Assembly: GCA_937967755.1 (NCBI GenBank)
Contig: CALBTA010000278.1
Location: 1-6,687 of the forward strand
Direction: 5' to 3'
Length of the DNA: 6,687 nucleotides
From: an uncultured Planctomycetaceae bacterium
GTDB lineage: Bacteria > Planctomycetota > Planctomycetia > Pirellulales > Pirellulaceae
The position numbers and the translations under genes are program-made. This document shows, piece by piece, positions 1 to 5,811 of this stretch (within the stretch, counting starts at the first letter, position 1; every line of letters begins with the position of its first letter). The notes beneath the pieces are model-generated. The model worked only from the letters and a program-made list of their open reading frames with translations. It ran no database searches and was not told where the DNA came from.

Positions 1-585
1 TGCGTTGTCCACAGTATCGCTTCCGCCGTTCGCGAGAAACTGGATGTGATGCACCTCCAAGTAATGTTGTCCTTTCGAATTCTTGAATGGCGCTGGCTTG
101 CGACATAGCTCGCATATGCCATTCGAGATTCGGAGGACGTGAGCGGCGACGCCAGGATCACGTTGGAACGCTTGGACTGCGTTCATTTCCATGCGTTTCG
201 GATTTCGATTCCCCTTTGGCTCCTTTGGAACTCGTTTTGTCGCGTCTTGCAGTAGTGCGCTGACGCAACACTGGAATTCGATCGGGTCGGCAGTAGGCGC
301 AATTAAACGCCGCCGCACCATACACTTCGTGCATCCAAAGGTAGGTCTTCGCATCCCCAATTGGTCGAGAGTGTCAAGAGCTTCAACGAGCGAGTCAAAG
401 CAGTGTTTCGAGTACTTCGTTTTCGCCCCTTGTTCGAACGATGGGCAATTCGGCAAATGCGCTTTGACATAAGTTTCTCTGAGGCGACCGGGAGTAGAGT
501 TAATGACGATTCCATCAGGATGATTGTCCACCCACTTTTCGAAATCGGGCTGGGACTTTTGCTCTACAAATTGCACGTGGGTCAT
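1..585 (-). CDS. HNH endonuclease, 3' end outside window
   Basis: This frame is open from the ATG at 585 to the window edge (195 codons, no stop), so the protein is partial at its C-terminus. Residues 156-195 form the start of an HNH nuclease domain: zinc-ligand pair C158/C161 in NGICELCRKPAPF, then LEVHHIQFLANGGSDTVDN with the catalytic-type HH at 179-180 and N194. The second CxxC/H part would lie beyond position 1. Residues 15-75 (FEKWVDNHPDGIVIN...) resemble an accessory domain that often precedes such HNH domains, with an aromatic-rich, Cys-containing pattern; its role is unknown. A CTKC pair lies at 85-88. ATG 585 is preferred because GGAG (597-594) sits 8 nt upstream; an in-frame ATG at 612 lacks such spacing and a stop lies at 654-652. 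Family knowledge suggests a restriction-like or housekeeping DNA nuclease; the target is unknown. Sampled GC (29 of 60 bases at 361-420) is lower than in pntB (38 of 60 at 1501-1560), compatible with transfer. Confidence 0.85.
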   Translation of the reverse strand, partial: MTHVQFVEQKSQPDFEKWVDNHPDGIVINSTPGRLRETYVKAHLPNCPSFEQGAKTKYSKHCFDSLVEALDTLDQLGMRRPTFGCTKCMVRRRLIAPTADPIEFQCCVSALLQDATKRVPKEPKGNRNPKRMEMNAVQAFQRDPGVAAHVLRISNGICELCRKPAPFKNSKGQHYLEVHHIQFLANGGSDTVDNA

Positions 586-736
586 TGGCTCAACTCCGAG
601 GAACAGACACATCCCTGGTCTCAAAGGGCCACGAATTCTCGCCGATTGTTCTTAGAACACGCACTTCACAACCAAATCGTCACACGGACTACATTGACCG
701 CCTCGATTGTTCACCCCTCTATACGCGAAATACACC
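586..736. other. Spacer between pntB and the HNH gene
   Basis: No gene is supported here. It holds the Shine-Dalgarno of the HNH gene at its low end. I saw no convincing rho-independent terminator after pntB: there is no GC-rich stem followed by a T-run in the minus direction. A short near-repeat of GAACAATCG occurs twice on the minus strand, without evident meaning. Confidence 0.5.
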
Positions 737-2158
737 CTACAACTCCTTCATCGCCGCAATAATATCCAGCACGGCTTGTTGGCCGTCGCCGAATAGCATG
801 AAGGTGTTGTCGGCGGCTAGCAGCGGGTTGGGGATGCCGGCGAAGCCGGGGCTGAGGCTGCGTTTGATCACGATGACCGTACGGGCACGCTCGACCTCGA
901 TGATCGGCATGCCGCCGATGGCGCAGTTGGGGTCGGTCTGGGCCATCGGGTTGACGGTGTCGTTCGCGCCGATGACGATTGCCACGTCGACCTGATCCAT
1001 CGTGGCGTTGGCGTCGTCCATTTCTTTTAGTTGTTCATACGGCACGTCGGCTTCGGCCAGCAGCACATTCATATGCCCTGGCATCCGCCCGGCGACAGGG
1101 TGAATCGCGTACTCCACTTCGGTCTCTTGCTTCTCCAGCAGCTTCGCCAAATCACGCACGGCGTGCTGGGCTTGGGCAACGGCCATGCCGTAACCCGGCA
1201 CGAAGACGACGCGCTGCACGCCGTCGAGCATCATGGCCACATCGTCCGCCGATGTGCTGCGGACCGACGCGTAGACCTCATCGGCATCGGGGCCATCGTC
1301 GCCCGGGCCGAGAACGCCGAACAGCACGTTGGGCAGCGAACGGTTCATCGCCTTGCACATGAGCTGCGTGAGGATAATCCCCGACGCACCGACCAGCGAA
1401 CCGGCGATGATCAGCACGTTGTTCTCGATCACAAAACCGGTCGCCGCCGCCGCCAGCCCGCTGTACGAATTGAGCAGGGCGATCACCACCGGCATATCGG
1501 CCCCGCCGATCGGGCTGACCACCAACACGCCCAACGCTGATGCAAACAGGCAGAGGAACACGAACAACGCAAGGTTCACCCCGTAGCCCGCGTTCCAAAA
1601 CGCCATCATCCCGCTGATCAGCAGGGTCAGCAGCAGCAGCGCCAGGTTGATGAACTTTTGCCCATCAAAGCTGAACGGCTTTTTGAAGGCTTTCAGCTCT
1701 TGCAACTTCGCGAACGCGATCAGGCTGCCGAAGAACGTGACCGACCCGATTAACCCGGAGATGGCCGTGGCCAGCAGGGCGTCGCTCGCGCCGGTTGCGG
1801 ACATGCCACCATCTTTCTTACAAAGCTCTGCCCCGGCGACGAAAATCGACGCGGCTCCGCCGAAGCCGTTGAACAGGGCGACCATCTGCGGCATGTCGGT
1901 CATCGGCACGCGCAGCGCGAACAGCGCCCCGATCACCGCGCCGATTAGCGCCCCAACGCTCAACAGCGTGATGACCAGCGGGCTGCTCCACCCCATCTCC
2001 CCATCAAGCAGCGTCACGCCGATCGCCAACAACATTCCGCCAGCGCCCAGCAGGTTGCCGCGCACCGCCGTCCGCGGATGGCCCATGAACTTCAGGCCAA
2101 AAATAAACAACGCCGCGGCGGCGATGTAGGCGATCTTGATGACAGGATCAGGAAGCAC
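737..2158 (-). CDS. pntB: NAD(P)+ transhydrogenase subunit beta (PntB)
   Basis: Membrane and NADP(H)-binding subunit of the proton-pumping transhydrogenase, which couples H+ entry to hydride transfer from NADH to NADP+. Length is 473 aa (E. coli PntB is about 462). Residues 8-270 hold about nine hydrophobic segments (roughly 8-24, 34-51, 59-82, 88-112, 127-150, 170-188, 194-216, 219-244, 247-268). The membrane motif IGGADMPVV (217-225) includes D221, which matches the conserved E. coli Asp213. The C-terminal domain III (about 285-473) has the NADP Rossmann motif PGYGMAVAQAQ (321-331), HPVAGRMPGHMNVLLAEA (353-370), IGANDTVNP (396-404) and KRSLSPGFAGIPNPL (432-446), all canonical. The position of E. 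coli His91 is Asn97 here. The start codon is GTG with no clear Shine-Dalgarno, but the N-terminus aligns well with the family and no alternative start precedes the first helix. It lies 78 bp after pntA2 and is probably co-transcribed with it. Confidence 0.97.
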   Translation of the reverse strand: MLPDPVIKIAYIAAAALFIFGLKFMGHPRTAVRGNLLGAGGMLLAIGVTLLDGEMGWSSPLVITLLSVGALIGAVIGALFALRVPMTDMPQMVALFNGFGGAASIFVAGAELCKKDGGMSATGASDALLATAISGLIGSVTFFGSLIAFAKLQELKAFKKPFSFDGQKFINLALLLLTLLISGMMAFWNAGYGVNLALFVFLCLFASALGVLVVSPIGGADMPVVIALLNSYSGLAAAATGFVIENNVLIIAGSLVGASGIILTQLMCKAMNRSLPNVLFGVLGPGDDGPDADEVYASVRSTSADDVAMMLDGVQRVVFVPGYGMAVAQAQHAVRDLAKLLEKQETEVEYAIHPVAGRMPGHMNVLLAEADVPYEQLKEMDDANATMDQVDVAIVIGANDTVNPMAQTDPNCAIGGMPIIEVERARTVIVIKRSLSPGFAGIPNPLLAADNTFMLFGDGQQAVLDIIAAMKEL

Positions 2159-2165
2159 GGGGGTT

Positions 2166-2193
2166 GGTTTTCAGTGTTCGGTTTTCAGTGTTC
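2166..2193. repeat. 14-bp tandem repeat, two copies
   Basis: GGTTTTCAGTGTTC occurs twice head to tail at 2166-2179 and 2180-2193, followed by GG as if a third copy began. It sits in the leader just upstream of the pntB GTG start, where a ribosome-binding site would be expected. Simple TTTTCAGTGTTC-type tandem repeats between genes are something I associate with planctomycete genomes (recall, unverified). Confidence 0.85.
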
Positions 2194-2204
2194 GGAATCA
2201 ACCC

Positions 2205-2227
2205 GTTCCCACGCTCTGCGTGGGAAC
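2205..2227. repeat. Palindromic intergenic repeat, 10-bp stem
   Basis: A perfect inverted repeat, GTTCCCACGC / GCGTGGGAAC, with a 3-base TCT loop lies between pntA2 and pntB. It has no T-run in the transcript direction, so it reads more like a dispersed REP-type element than a terminator. In a pntA2-pntB transcript it would fold 10 nt after the pntA2 stop and could protect the 3' end or alter the ratio of the two subunits (inference). Confidence 0.85.
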
Positions 2228-2236
2228 AAGTTGTGG

Positions 2237-2737
2237 TTATTTCTTCTTCTTGAACATCTCCAACATCCGGTGCGTTACCAGGAAGCCGCCGACGACGTTG
2301 ATGGTGGCGAGCGCCAAGGCGATCATGCCGATGACTGCGACGAACCCGTTGGCGGCGTAGCCGGTCGCCAGCAGCGCGCCGACGATGGTGATGCCGCTGA
2401 TCGCGTTGGAGCCTGACATCAGCGGGGTGTGCAGCGTCGGCGGCACTTTGGTGATCACCTCGAACCCAACGAACACCGCCAACACGAAAATCGTCAGGCT
2501 GGCCAACAACGCGTCGTACTTTGTGAAGCCACTGCCGCTGGCGGCTTCGCCCTCTTCGCTTTCGCTCTCGTCGATTTCCAGCGGCGGCGGATCGGTATCG
2601 ATCACAGTTGGCGCTTCGGCATCCGCGGCGGCGCTGTCATCGTCCTGCGCATTGCCCACAACGGCGCACAGTGTGGCCGCGGTCCACGCGAGCAACACCG
2701 CGATGATTCGATAGTTTTTTGTTCTCATTGGAATCAT
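2237..2737 (-). CDS. pntA2: NAD(P)+ transhydrogenase alpha part 2 (PntA2)
   Basis: Small membrane subunit that completes the proton channel with PntB in three-gene transhydrogenases; also called PntAB. The core is residues 74-166: a helix at about 74-95, the family signature LHTPLMSGSNAISG (102-115, with H103), and helices at about 111-128 and 131-154, ending in a basic KKKK tail. Ahead of this core is an unusual extension: a signal-peptide-like segment (basic RTKNYR, hydrophobic 11-27, possible cleavage after GNA at 30) and a low-complexity acidic, Pro-rich linker (31-70). Typical split subunits are about 90-140 aa; this one is 166. A cleaved signal would put the N-terminus outside, as required for a three-helix subunit whose first helix runs outside to inside. 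Two ATGs are possible, 2737 and 2728; the second gives a cleaner signal peptide. The gene begins 38 bp after pntA1 stops. Confidence 0.95.
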   Translation of the reverse strand: MIPMRTKNYRIIAVLLAWTAATLCAVVGNAQDDDSAAADAEAPTVIDTDPPPLEIDESESEEGEAASGSGFTKYDALLASLTIFVLAVFVGFEVITKVPPTLHTPLMSGSNAISGITIVGALLATGYAANGFVAVIGMIALALATINVVGGFLVTHRMLEMFKKKK

Positions 2738-2748
2738 CTCATAAATCG

Positions 2749-2783
2749 AAAAGCACCACGGGTTGGCAACCCGTGCTACTTTT
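2749..2783. repeat. Palindromic repeat overlapping the pntA1 stop codon
   Basis: Two 16-bp arms (2749-2764 and 2768-2783) around a GGC loop pair at all but three positions; the inner 8 bp, CACGGGTT / AACCCGTG, are perfect. The final Lys codon and the TAG stop of pntA1 (2776-2778) lie inside the right arm. The rest fills most of the 38-bp gap before pntA2. It looks like a dispersed REP-type element that inserted at, or moved into, the gene end. Confidence 0.85.
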
Positions 2784-4011
2784 CGCCTTGGTCTGCTTTC
2801 CCTTCGTCGTCGGCACCTACGCTTTCAAAACTTCCTTTCCGCTCGAGCGGTTTCATGTCCAGCATGGTGCGGATTCGATCATGCACGATCTCTCCGCCGA
2901 TGGTCACCAGCGTGCCGGAGGTGATCTCGTCGGTTTGGTCGATGTTCAGCTTGCCATCCTTCGTCATGTTCAGGATCAGCTTGACGATGTTGTTGGCATA
3001 CATTTCGCTGGCGTGCGCGGGAACTTCGCTCGGCAAATTCGTGGGGCCGAGGATCGTGACCCCGTTCTCAACCACCCGCTCGTCGGCTTTGGTCAGCGCA
3101 CAGTTACCGCCGCGCTCGGCCGCCAGGTCAACAACCACACTGCCGGGCGACATCCGCCTCACGGCATCCGCGGTGATCAACAGCGGTGACTGCCGGCCCG
3201 GGATCGCGGCGGTTGAAATCACCAGGTCGCTTTCCTCGCAAACGTCGGCGATGATCTGCCGCTGGCGGTCGTAATCGGCGTCGGTCAGTTTCTTCGCGTA
3301 GCCCCCTTCGTCCTGCGTGTCGCCTTCCAGCGGAAGCTCGACAAATTTCGCCCCGACGCTCTGCACTTCCTCGCGGCTGGTGGGGCGGATGTCGTGGCCG
3401 CTGACCGCCGCGCCCAACTGTTTGGCCGTGGCGATAGCTCGCAAGCCCGCGACCCCCGCGCCGATGACGAACACCCGAGCGGGCCGCAACATACCGGCGG
3501 CGTAGGTGATCATCGGCAGCATCTTCGGCATTTCCATCGCCCCGGTCAGTACCGCCCGATAGCCGGCGATGGTCGCCATCGAACTCAGCACGTCCATTGC
3601 CTGCGCCCGCGTGATGCGGGGAATCAATTCTAAGGCGAACAGCGCAATGTTCTTTTCCGCCACCGGGCGAAACGCTTCCGGCGAGCCGAGCGGGTCACAC
3701 ATCGCCATCACGACTTGCCCGCTGCGCACTCCGTTTAGTTCGTAGTTTTGATCGTTTGCGTCGCTGTTTCCGTTTGCTCCCAACAGCCGCACGCGTGCGA
3801 TCACGTCGGCCATGGCGAACGCTTCGGTGGCAGACGGAACGATGGCCGCGCCTTTTTCGGTGTACTGCTCGTCAGGAAACCCGGCGGCCGCCCCGGCGCC
3901 CGCTTCGACCAGTACGTCGATCCCCTTTTTCTTCAACCCAGCCACAACCGACGGAACGAGCGCCACGCGCCGTTCGCCAGGGTAGGTCTCTTTCAGGGCT
4001 GCGATGATCAT
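2776..4011 (-). CDS. pntA1: NAD(P)+ transhydrogenase alpha part 1 (PntA1)
   Basis: Soluble cytoplasmic domain I, which binds NAD(H) and passes hydride to NADP+ on PntB domain III; also called PntAA. Length is 411 aa, of which about 1-380 match the alanine dehydrogenase/PntA N-terminal fold. The N-terminus ALKETYPGERRVALVP (5-20) is typical. The RQD loop RITRAQAMDVLSS (132-144) keeps R132, Q137, D140 and S143, matching Arg127, Gln132, Asp135 and Ser138 of the Rhodospirillum enzyme. The NAD Rossmann motif is GAGVAGLRAIATAKQLGA (184-201). Further matches are GGYAKKL (236-242), STAAIPGRQSPLLIT (266-280) and GSVVVDLAAERGGNC (290-304). A charged tail of about 25 residues (387-411) follows the domain and may replace the linker that joins domain I to the membrane part in fused PntA. 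The start is ATG with an in-frame stop three codons upstream; no clear Shine-Dalgarno is visible. Confidence 0.97.
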   Translation of the reverse strand: MIIAALKETYPGERRVALVPSVVAGLKKKGIDVLVEAGAGAAAGFPDEQYTEKGAAIVPSATEAFAMADVIARVRLLGANGNSDANDQNYELNGVRSGQVVMAMCDPLGSPEAFRPVAEKNIALFALELIPRITRAQAMDVLSSMATIAGYRAVLTGAMEMPKMLPMITYAAGMLRPARVFVIGAGVAGLRAIATAKQLGAAVSGHDIRPTSREEVQSVGAKFVELPLEGDTQDEGGYAKKLTDADYDRQRQIIADVCEESDLVISTAAIPGRQSPLLITADAVRRMSPGSVVVDLAAERGGNCALTKADERVVENGVTILGPTNLPSEVPAHASEMYANNIVKLILNMTKDGKLNIDQTDEITSGTLVTIGGEIVHDRIRTMLDMKPLERKGSFESVGADDEGKADQGEK

Positions 4012-4024
4012 TGGCAGTTAAACC

Positions 4025-4077
4025 GTAGCGGGACTCGCGAGAGTTCCAGCCGCCAGAAGTCTCACGACTTCTGCTAC
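4025..4077. repeat. 53-bp composite palindromic element
   Basis: The outer ends are inverted, GTAGC (4025-4029) and GCTAC (4073-4077). Inside are two hairpins: an imperfect one centred on CTCGCGAG (about 4031-4047), and a perfect 8-bp stem CAGAAGTC / GACTTCTG with a TCAC loop (4054-4073). The composite form, with mirrored ends and two stem-loops, fits a REP/BIME-like mobile repeat. It lies 14 bp upstream of the pntA1 start. Confidence 0.8.
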
Positions 4078-4170
4078 ATGGTCGAAGCGATGGCGAGATT
4101 GTGGCATATCACCGCCCGATGTGGTAGATGCGGTAATAGGGGAGTAGAACGAAATTCCATCCCGTTCAGA

Positions 4171-4187
4171 ACGCAGTGGAACTGCGT
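4171..4187. repeat. Short palindromic repeat, 7-bp stem
   Basis: ACGCAGT / ACTGCGT with a GGA loop lies 17 bp after the cdd stop codon. It has no T-run, so terminator function is doubtful. It resembles the other dispersed hairpins of this window in size and placement. Confidence 0.7.
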
Positions 4188-4204
4188 CCTACGAGAACGA
4201 ATGG

Positions 4205-4594
4205 CTAATTGAACCGCATCGGCAAAAGCTCTGCCAGCGAGGTCTCAACCCGTTGCGACGGGTCGTCCGCGGCGACCAGGTAGACCGTCAGGTCCTCGCA
4301 GAATTCCGCCAACACCTGTCGGCATGCCCCGCAGGGCGAACCGCCGTCAGCCGTGGCGATGGCAATCGCCGCGAAGTCGCGCCGGCCTTGAGAAACCGCG
4401 CTGAACACGGTCGCGCGCTCGGCGCAGATCGTCAGCCCGTAGGAAGCGTTTTCCACATTGCAGCCCGTGACGATCTGACCACCATCACACAACAACGCCG
4501 CCCCAACCTGATAGCCCGAGTACTTCGCATAGGCCGACTGCCGAACATCCATCGCCGCTTGAATCAGGGCATCGCGTTGGTCGTTGGTGATCAT
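4205..4594 (-). CDS. cdd: Cytidine deaminase
   Basis: Zinc hydrolase that deaminates cytidine and deoxycytidine to uridine and deoxyuridine in pyrimidine salvage; cytoplasmic, usually a homotetramer in this short form. Length is 129 aa, normal for the class (the Bacillus enzyme is about 136). Visible motifs: YSGYQVGAAL (25-34), the substrate-binding GCNVENASYG (44-53, N46 and E48), the zinc and catalytic motif CAE (C57, E59) and the PCGACRQVLAEF motif (87-98) with zinc ligands C88 and C91. The C-terminus LAELLPMRF is typical. The ATG start is supported by GGAG at 4605-4602, spaced 7 nt; this site partly overlaps a palindromic repeat. It lies about 206 bp downstream of pyrE on the same strand, so the two pyrimidine genes may share transcription, but the repeat-filled gap leaves this open. 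Confidence 0.97.
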   Translation of the reverse strand: MITNDQRDALIQAAMDVRQSAYAKYSGYQVGAALLCDGGQIVTGCNVENASYGLTICAERATVFSAVSQGRRDFAAIAIATADGGSPCGACRQVLAEFCEDLTVYLVAADDPSQRVETSLAELLPMRFN

Positions 4595-4601
4595 CTCTAA
4601 T

Positions 4602-4605
4602 CTCC
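4602..4605 (-). promoter_or_regulatory. cdd ribosome-binding site in a repeat arm
   Basis: On the minus strand GGAG is followed by 7 nt and the ATG of cdd. Its first two bases belong to the 9-bp stem at 4604-4624, so folding of the repeat in mRNA would partly hide the site. Confidence 0.65.
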
Positions 4606-4637
4606 CTCTCCCGCTGGGAGAGGGCTGGGGTGAGGGC
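4604..4637. repeat. Palindromic repeat, left member of an inverted pair
   Basis: A perfect 9-bp stem CCCTCTCCC / GGGAGAGGG with a GCT loop (4604-4624) is followed by CTGGGGTGAGGGC. This type of sequence is a widespread dispersed intergenic repeat in several bacterial groups (recall). Its partner in opposite orientation is at 4740-4782. Confidence 0.85.
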
Positions 4638-4739
4638 AGTCGGAATGTTCAACGTCGATCGAAGAGTACCGATTCAACCCTTCGTAATTCGCAATTCCTT
4701 GTTCGACAATCGTCATTCAATTCCACAGCCAACTACACA

Positions 4740-4782
4740 GCCCTCATCCGGCCTTCGGCCACCTTCTCCCACGGGGAGAAGG
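4740..4782. repeat. Palindromic repeat, right member of an inverted pair
   Basis: Reading on the plus strand: GCCCTCAT, then a small GGCC-TTC-GGCC hairpin (4750-4760), then a perfect 9-bp stem CCTTCTCCC / GGGAGAAGG with an ACG loop (4762-4782). Its reverse complement has the same plan as the element at 4604-4637: a stem, then a tail ending in TGAGGGC. It lies 18 bp downstream of the pyrE stop. Confidence 0.85.
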
Positions 4783-4800
4783 CCCGCTGCCATGCCGTAT

Positions 4801-5358
4801 CTACACCCCTACCGGTTCAATCCCAAAATCACGAACGGTCAGCAGCGTGGTCAGTTCATACCCGGCGTCGGCGAAGGCTTCGCGGCCTCCTTCCAGGCGG
4901 TCGATGATGGCGATCACGCCGCGGACTTGCATGCCGAACTGTTCGACATGCTGGATCGCTTTCAGCGAGCTGCCGCCGGTGGTGACGACGTCCTCGACAA
5001 TCACGCAACTTTGCCCCGCTGCGACCGGCCCTTCCACCGCCCGGCCTTTGCCATGTTCTTTGGCTTCCTTGCGAACGATGAAGCCGCGGAGGTGATGCCC
5101 GCGCTGGTGGGCCAGCGTGATCACCGCGGCGGTAATCGGGTCGGCCCCAATCGCCATCCCGCCGACCGCATCGGGCAAATCATCGCCGAGCAAATCCAGG
5201 ATACCCTCGCCAATCAGATTCGCCCCGTGCGAATCCAGCGTCACCCGCCGGCAATCCAAATAAAAGCTCGCCTTCTTCCCCGAAGCCAAGGTGAAGTCAC
5301 CAAACTCCAACCCCTGCTCACGAACCAAGGCAATCAACGCCTCTTTATCAAACGCCAC
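4801..5358 (-). CDS. pyrE: Orotate phosphoribosyltransferase
   Basis: Makes orotidine 5'-phosphate from orotate and PRPP, the fifth step of de novo pyrimidine synthesis; cytoplasmic and usually a dimer. The protein is 185 aa, within the usual 180-215. Motifs in order: orotate-side FTLASGKKASFYLDCRRVTL (22-41), VGGMAIGADPITAAV (65-79), the flexible catalytic loop FIVRKEAKEHGKGRAVEG (93-110), and the PRPP-binding loop CVIVEDVVTTGGSSLKAI (118-135) with acidic residues E122/D123. The start is GTG at 5358, supported by GAGG at 5369-5366 with a 7-nt spacer. The pyrF and other pyr genes are not in the window. The gene upstream on the same strand is a broken redoxin/TPR remnant, so pyrE probably has its own promoter in the 115-bp gap above it, though no clear boxes are visible. 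Confidence 0.97.
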   Translation of the reverse strand: MAFDKEALIALVREQGLEFGDFTLASGKKASFYLDCRRVTLDSHGANLIGEGILDLLGDDLPDAVGGMAIGADPITAAVITLAHQRGHHLRGFIVRKEAKEHGKGRAVEGPVAAGQSCVIVEDVVTTGGSSLKAIQHVEQFGMQVRGVIAIIDRLEGGREAFADAGYELTTLLTVRDFGIEPVGV

Positions 5359-5365
5359 CTGGGTA

Positions 5366-5369
5366 CCTC
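5366..5369 (-). promoter_or_regulatory. pyrE ribosome-binding site supporting a GTG start
   Basis: GAGG on the minus strand, spaced 7 nt from GTG at 5358. No in-frame ATG lies near, and the N-terminus begins right before the first conserved helix, so this site decides the start. Confidence 0.7.
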
Positions 5370-5462
5370 AATGCCTGAAGAATTGAATGCCCGCCACGCA
5401 ACTGTTTTCTAACATGGCTGAAGATCGTGCGACAGGTGTACCGGTTCATCTTGCGACAATTA

Positions 5463-5477
5463 CATTGCCCGCTTCAA
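5463..5477. repeat. 15-bp direct repeat, copy 1
   Basis: CATTGCCCGCTTCAA, identical to 5797-5811, 334 bp away in the same orientation. This copy contains the stop codon (5476-5474) of the TPR reading frame. Confidence 0.85.
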
Positions 5478-5796
5478 TTGCTAAAATTCGCGCGGCGCAA
5501 ATCATAGGATTCAAGACCGTGGATCAGGGCCTCGCGCCGCGATGGCCGCGCACTTTGGACGGCACTCCGCTGCCACAGCGCAGCTTGTTCCCATGCATTG
5601 GTTTCGGCGAACGCGGTTGCCAAAAGGTCGAACGTGCCAGCATCTTGCAACGAGACTTGCCCAATATACCGAACTGCCGCATCCAGTTCGCCTGCGTCAA
5701 TGCATCGCCTAACGAAGGCCGAATGGACCGGTTGCGCAGTGTACGGCTCGGTTGCCCACTTCCCCTTTCCAATTGCCGCAACGTCGCGTAAGCGGT

Positions 5797-5811
5797 CATT
5801 GCCCGCTTCAA
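5797..5811. repeat. 15-bp direct repeat, copy 2
   Basis: Second copy of CATTGCCCGCTTCAA (first at 5463-5477). It sits exactly where the redoxin frame must change to the TPR frame. Confidence 0.85.

Larger units (their letters stand above)
4012..4204. other. Spacer upstream of pntA1, probable promoter region
   Basis: This 193-bp gap between cdd and pntA1 is the likely place for a pnt promoter, but I cannot point to convincing -10/-35 boxes on the minus strand. It holds two hairpin repeats, at 4025-4077 and 4171-4187. No small gene or RNA is supported. Confidence 0.4.
4595..4800. other. Repeat-filled spacer between pyrE and cdd
   Basis: This gap of 206 bp has no supported gene. Two related palindromic elements in opposite orientation (4604-4637 and 4740-4782) flank about 100 bp of AT-richer sequence with TTCGTAATTC/GCAATTCC-like motifs. 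The low end carries the cdd Shine-Dalgarno. Confidence 0.6.

Noticed and set aside
191..762. Overlapping plus-strand open frames and a 70-codon minus frame at the left end
   Set aside because: They are shadows of the minus-strand HNH gene, whose frame is open from 585 to the edge and has clear motifs.
979..1598. Arg/His/Pro-rich open frames over pntB on both strands
   Set aside because: Composition is typical of antisense or shifted reading of a GC-rich gene, and PntB motifs run through the region without a break.
2166..2193. CRISPR-like repeat
   Set aside because: The 14-bp units are directly adjacent with no spacers and only two copies.
2205..2227. Rho-independent terminator between pntA2 and pntB
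   Set aside because: The stem is strong but no T-run follows in the direction of transcription, and pntB must still be expressed.
4081..4170. Promoter boxes or a small RNA upstream of pntA1
   Set aside because: No pair of boxes with proper spacing and no stable fold or conserved motif could be identified by eye.
4630..5412. Long plus-strand open frame antisense to pyrE
   Set aside because: It crosses repeats and the antisense of PyrE, has no ribosome site and no recognisable domain.
5524..5790. C-terminal 90 residues of the redoxin frame as a genuine basic domain
   Set aside because: The segment is rich in Arg, Ser, Pro and Trp with no pattern, whereas the neighbouring frame gives a TPR-like continuation.
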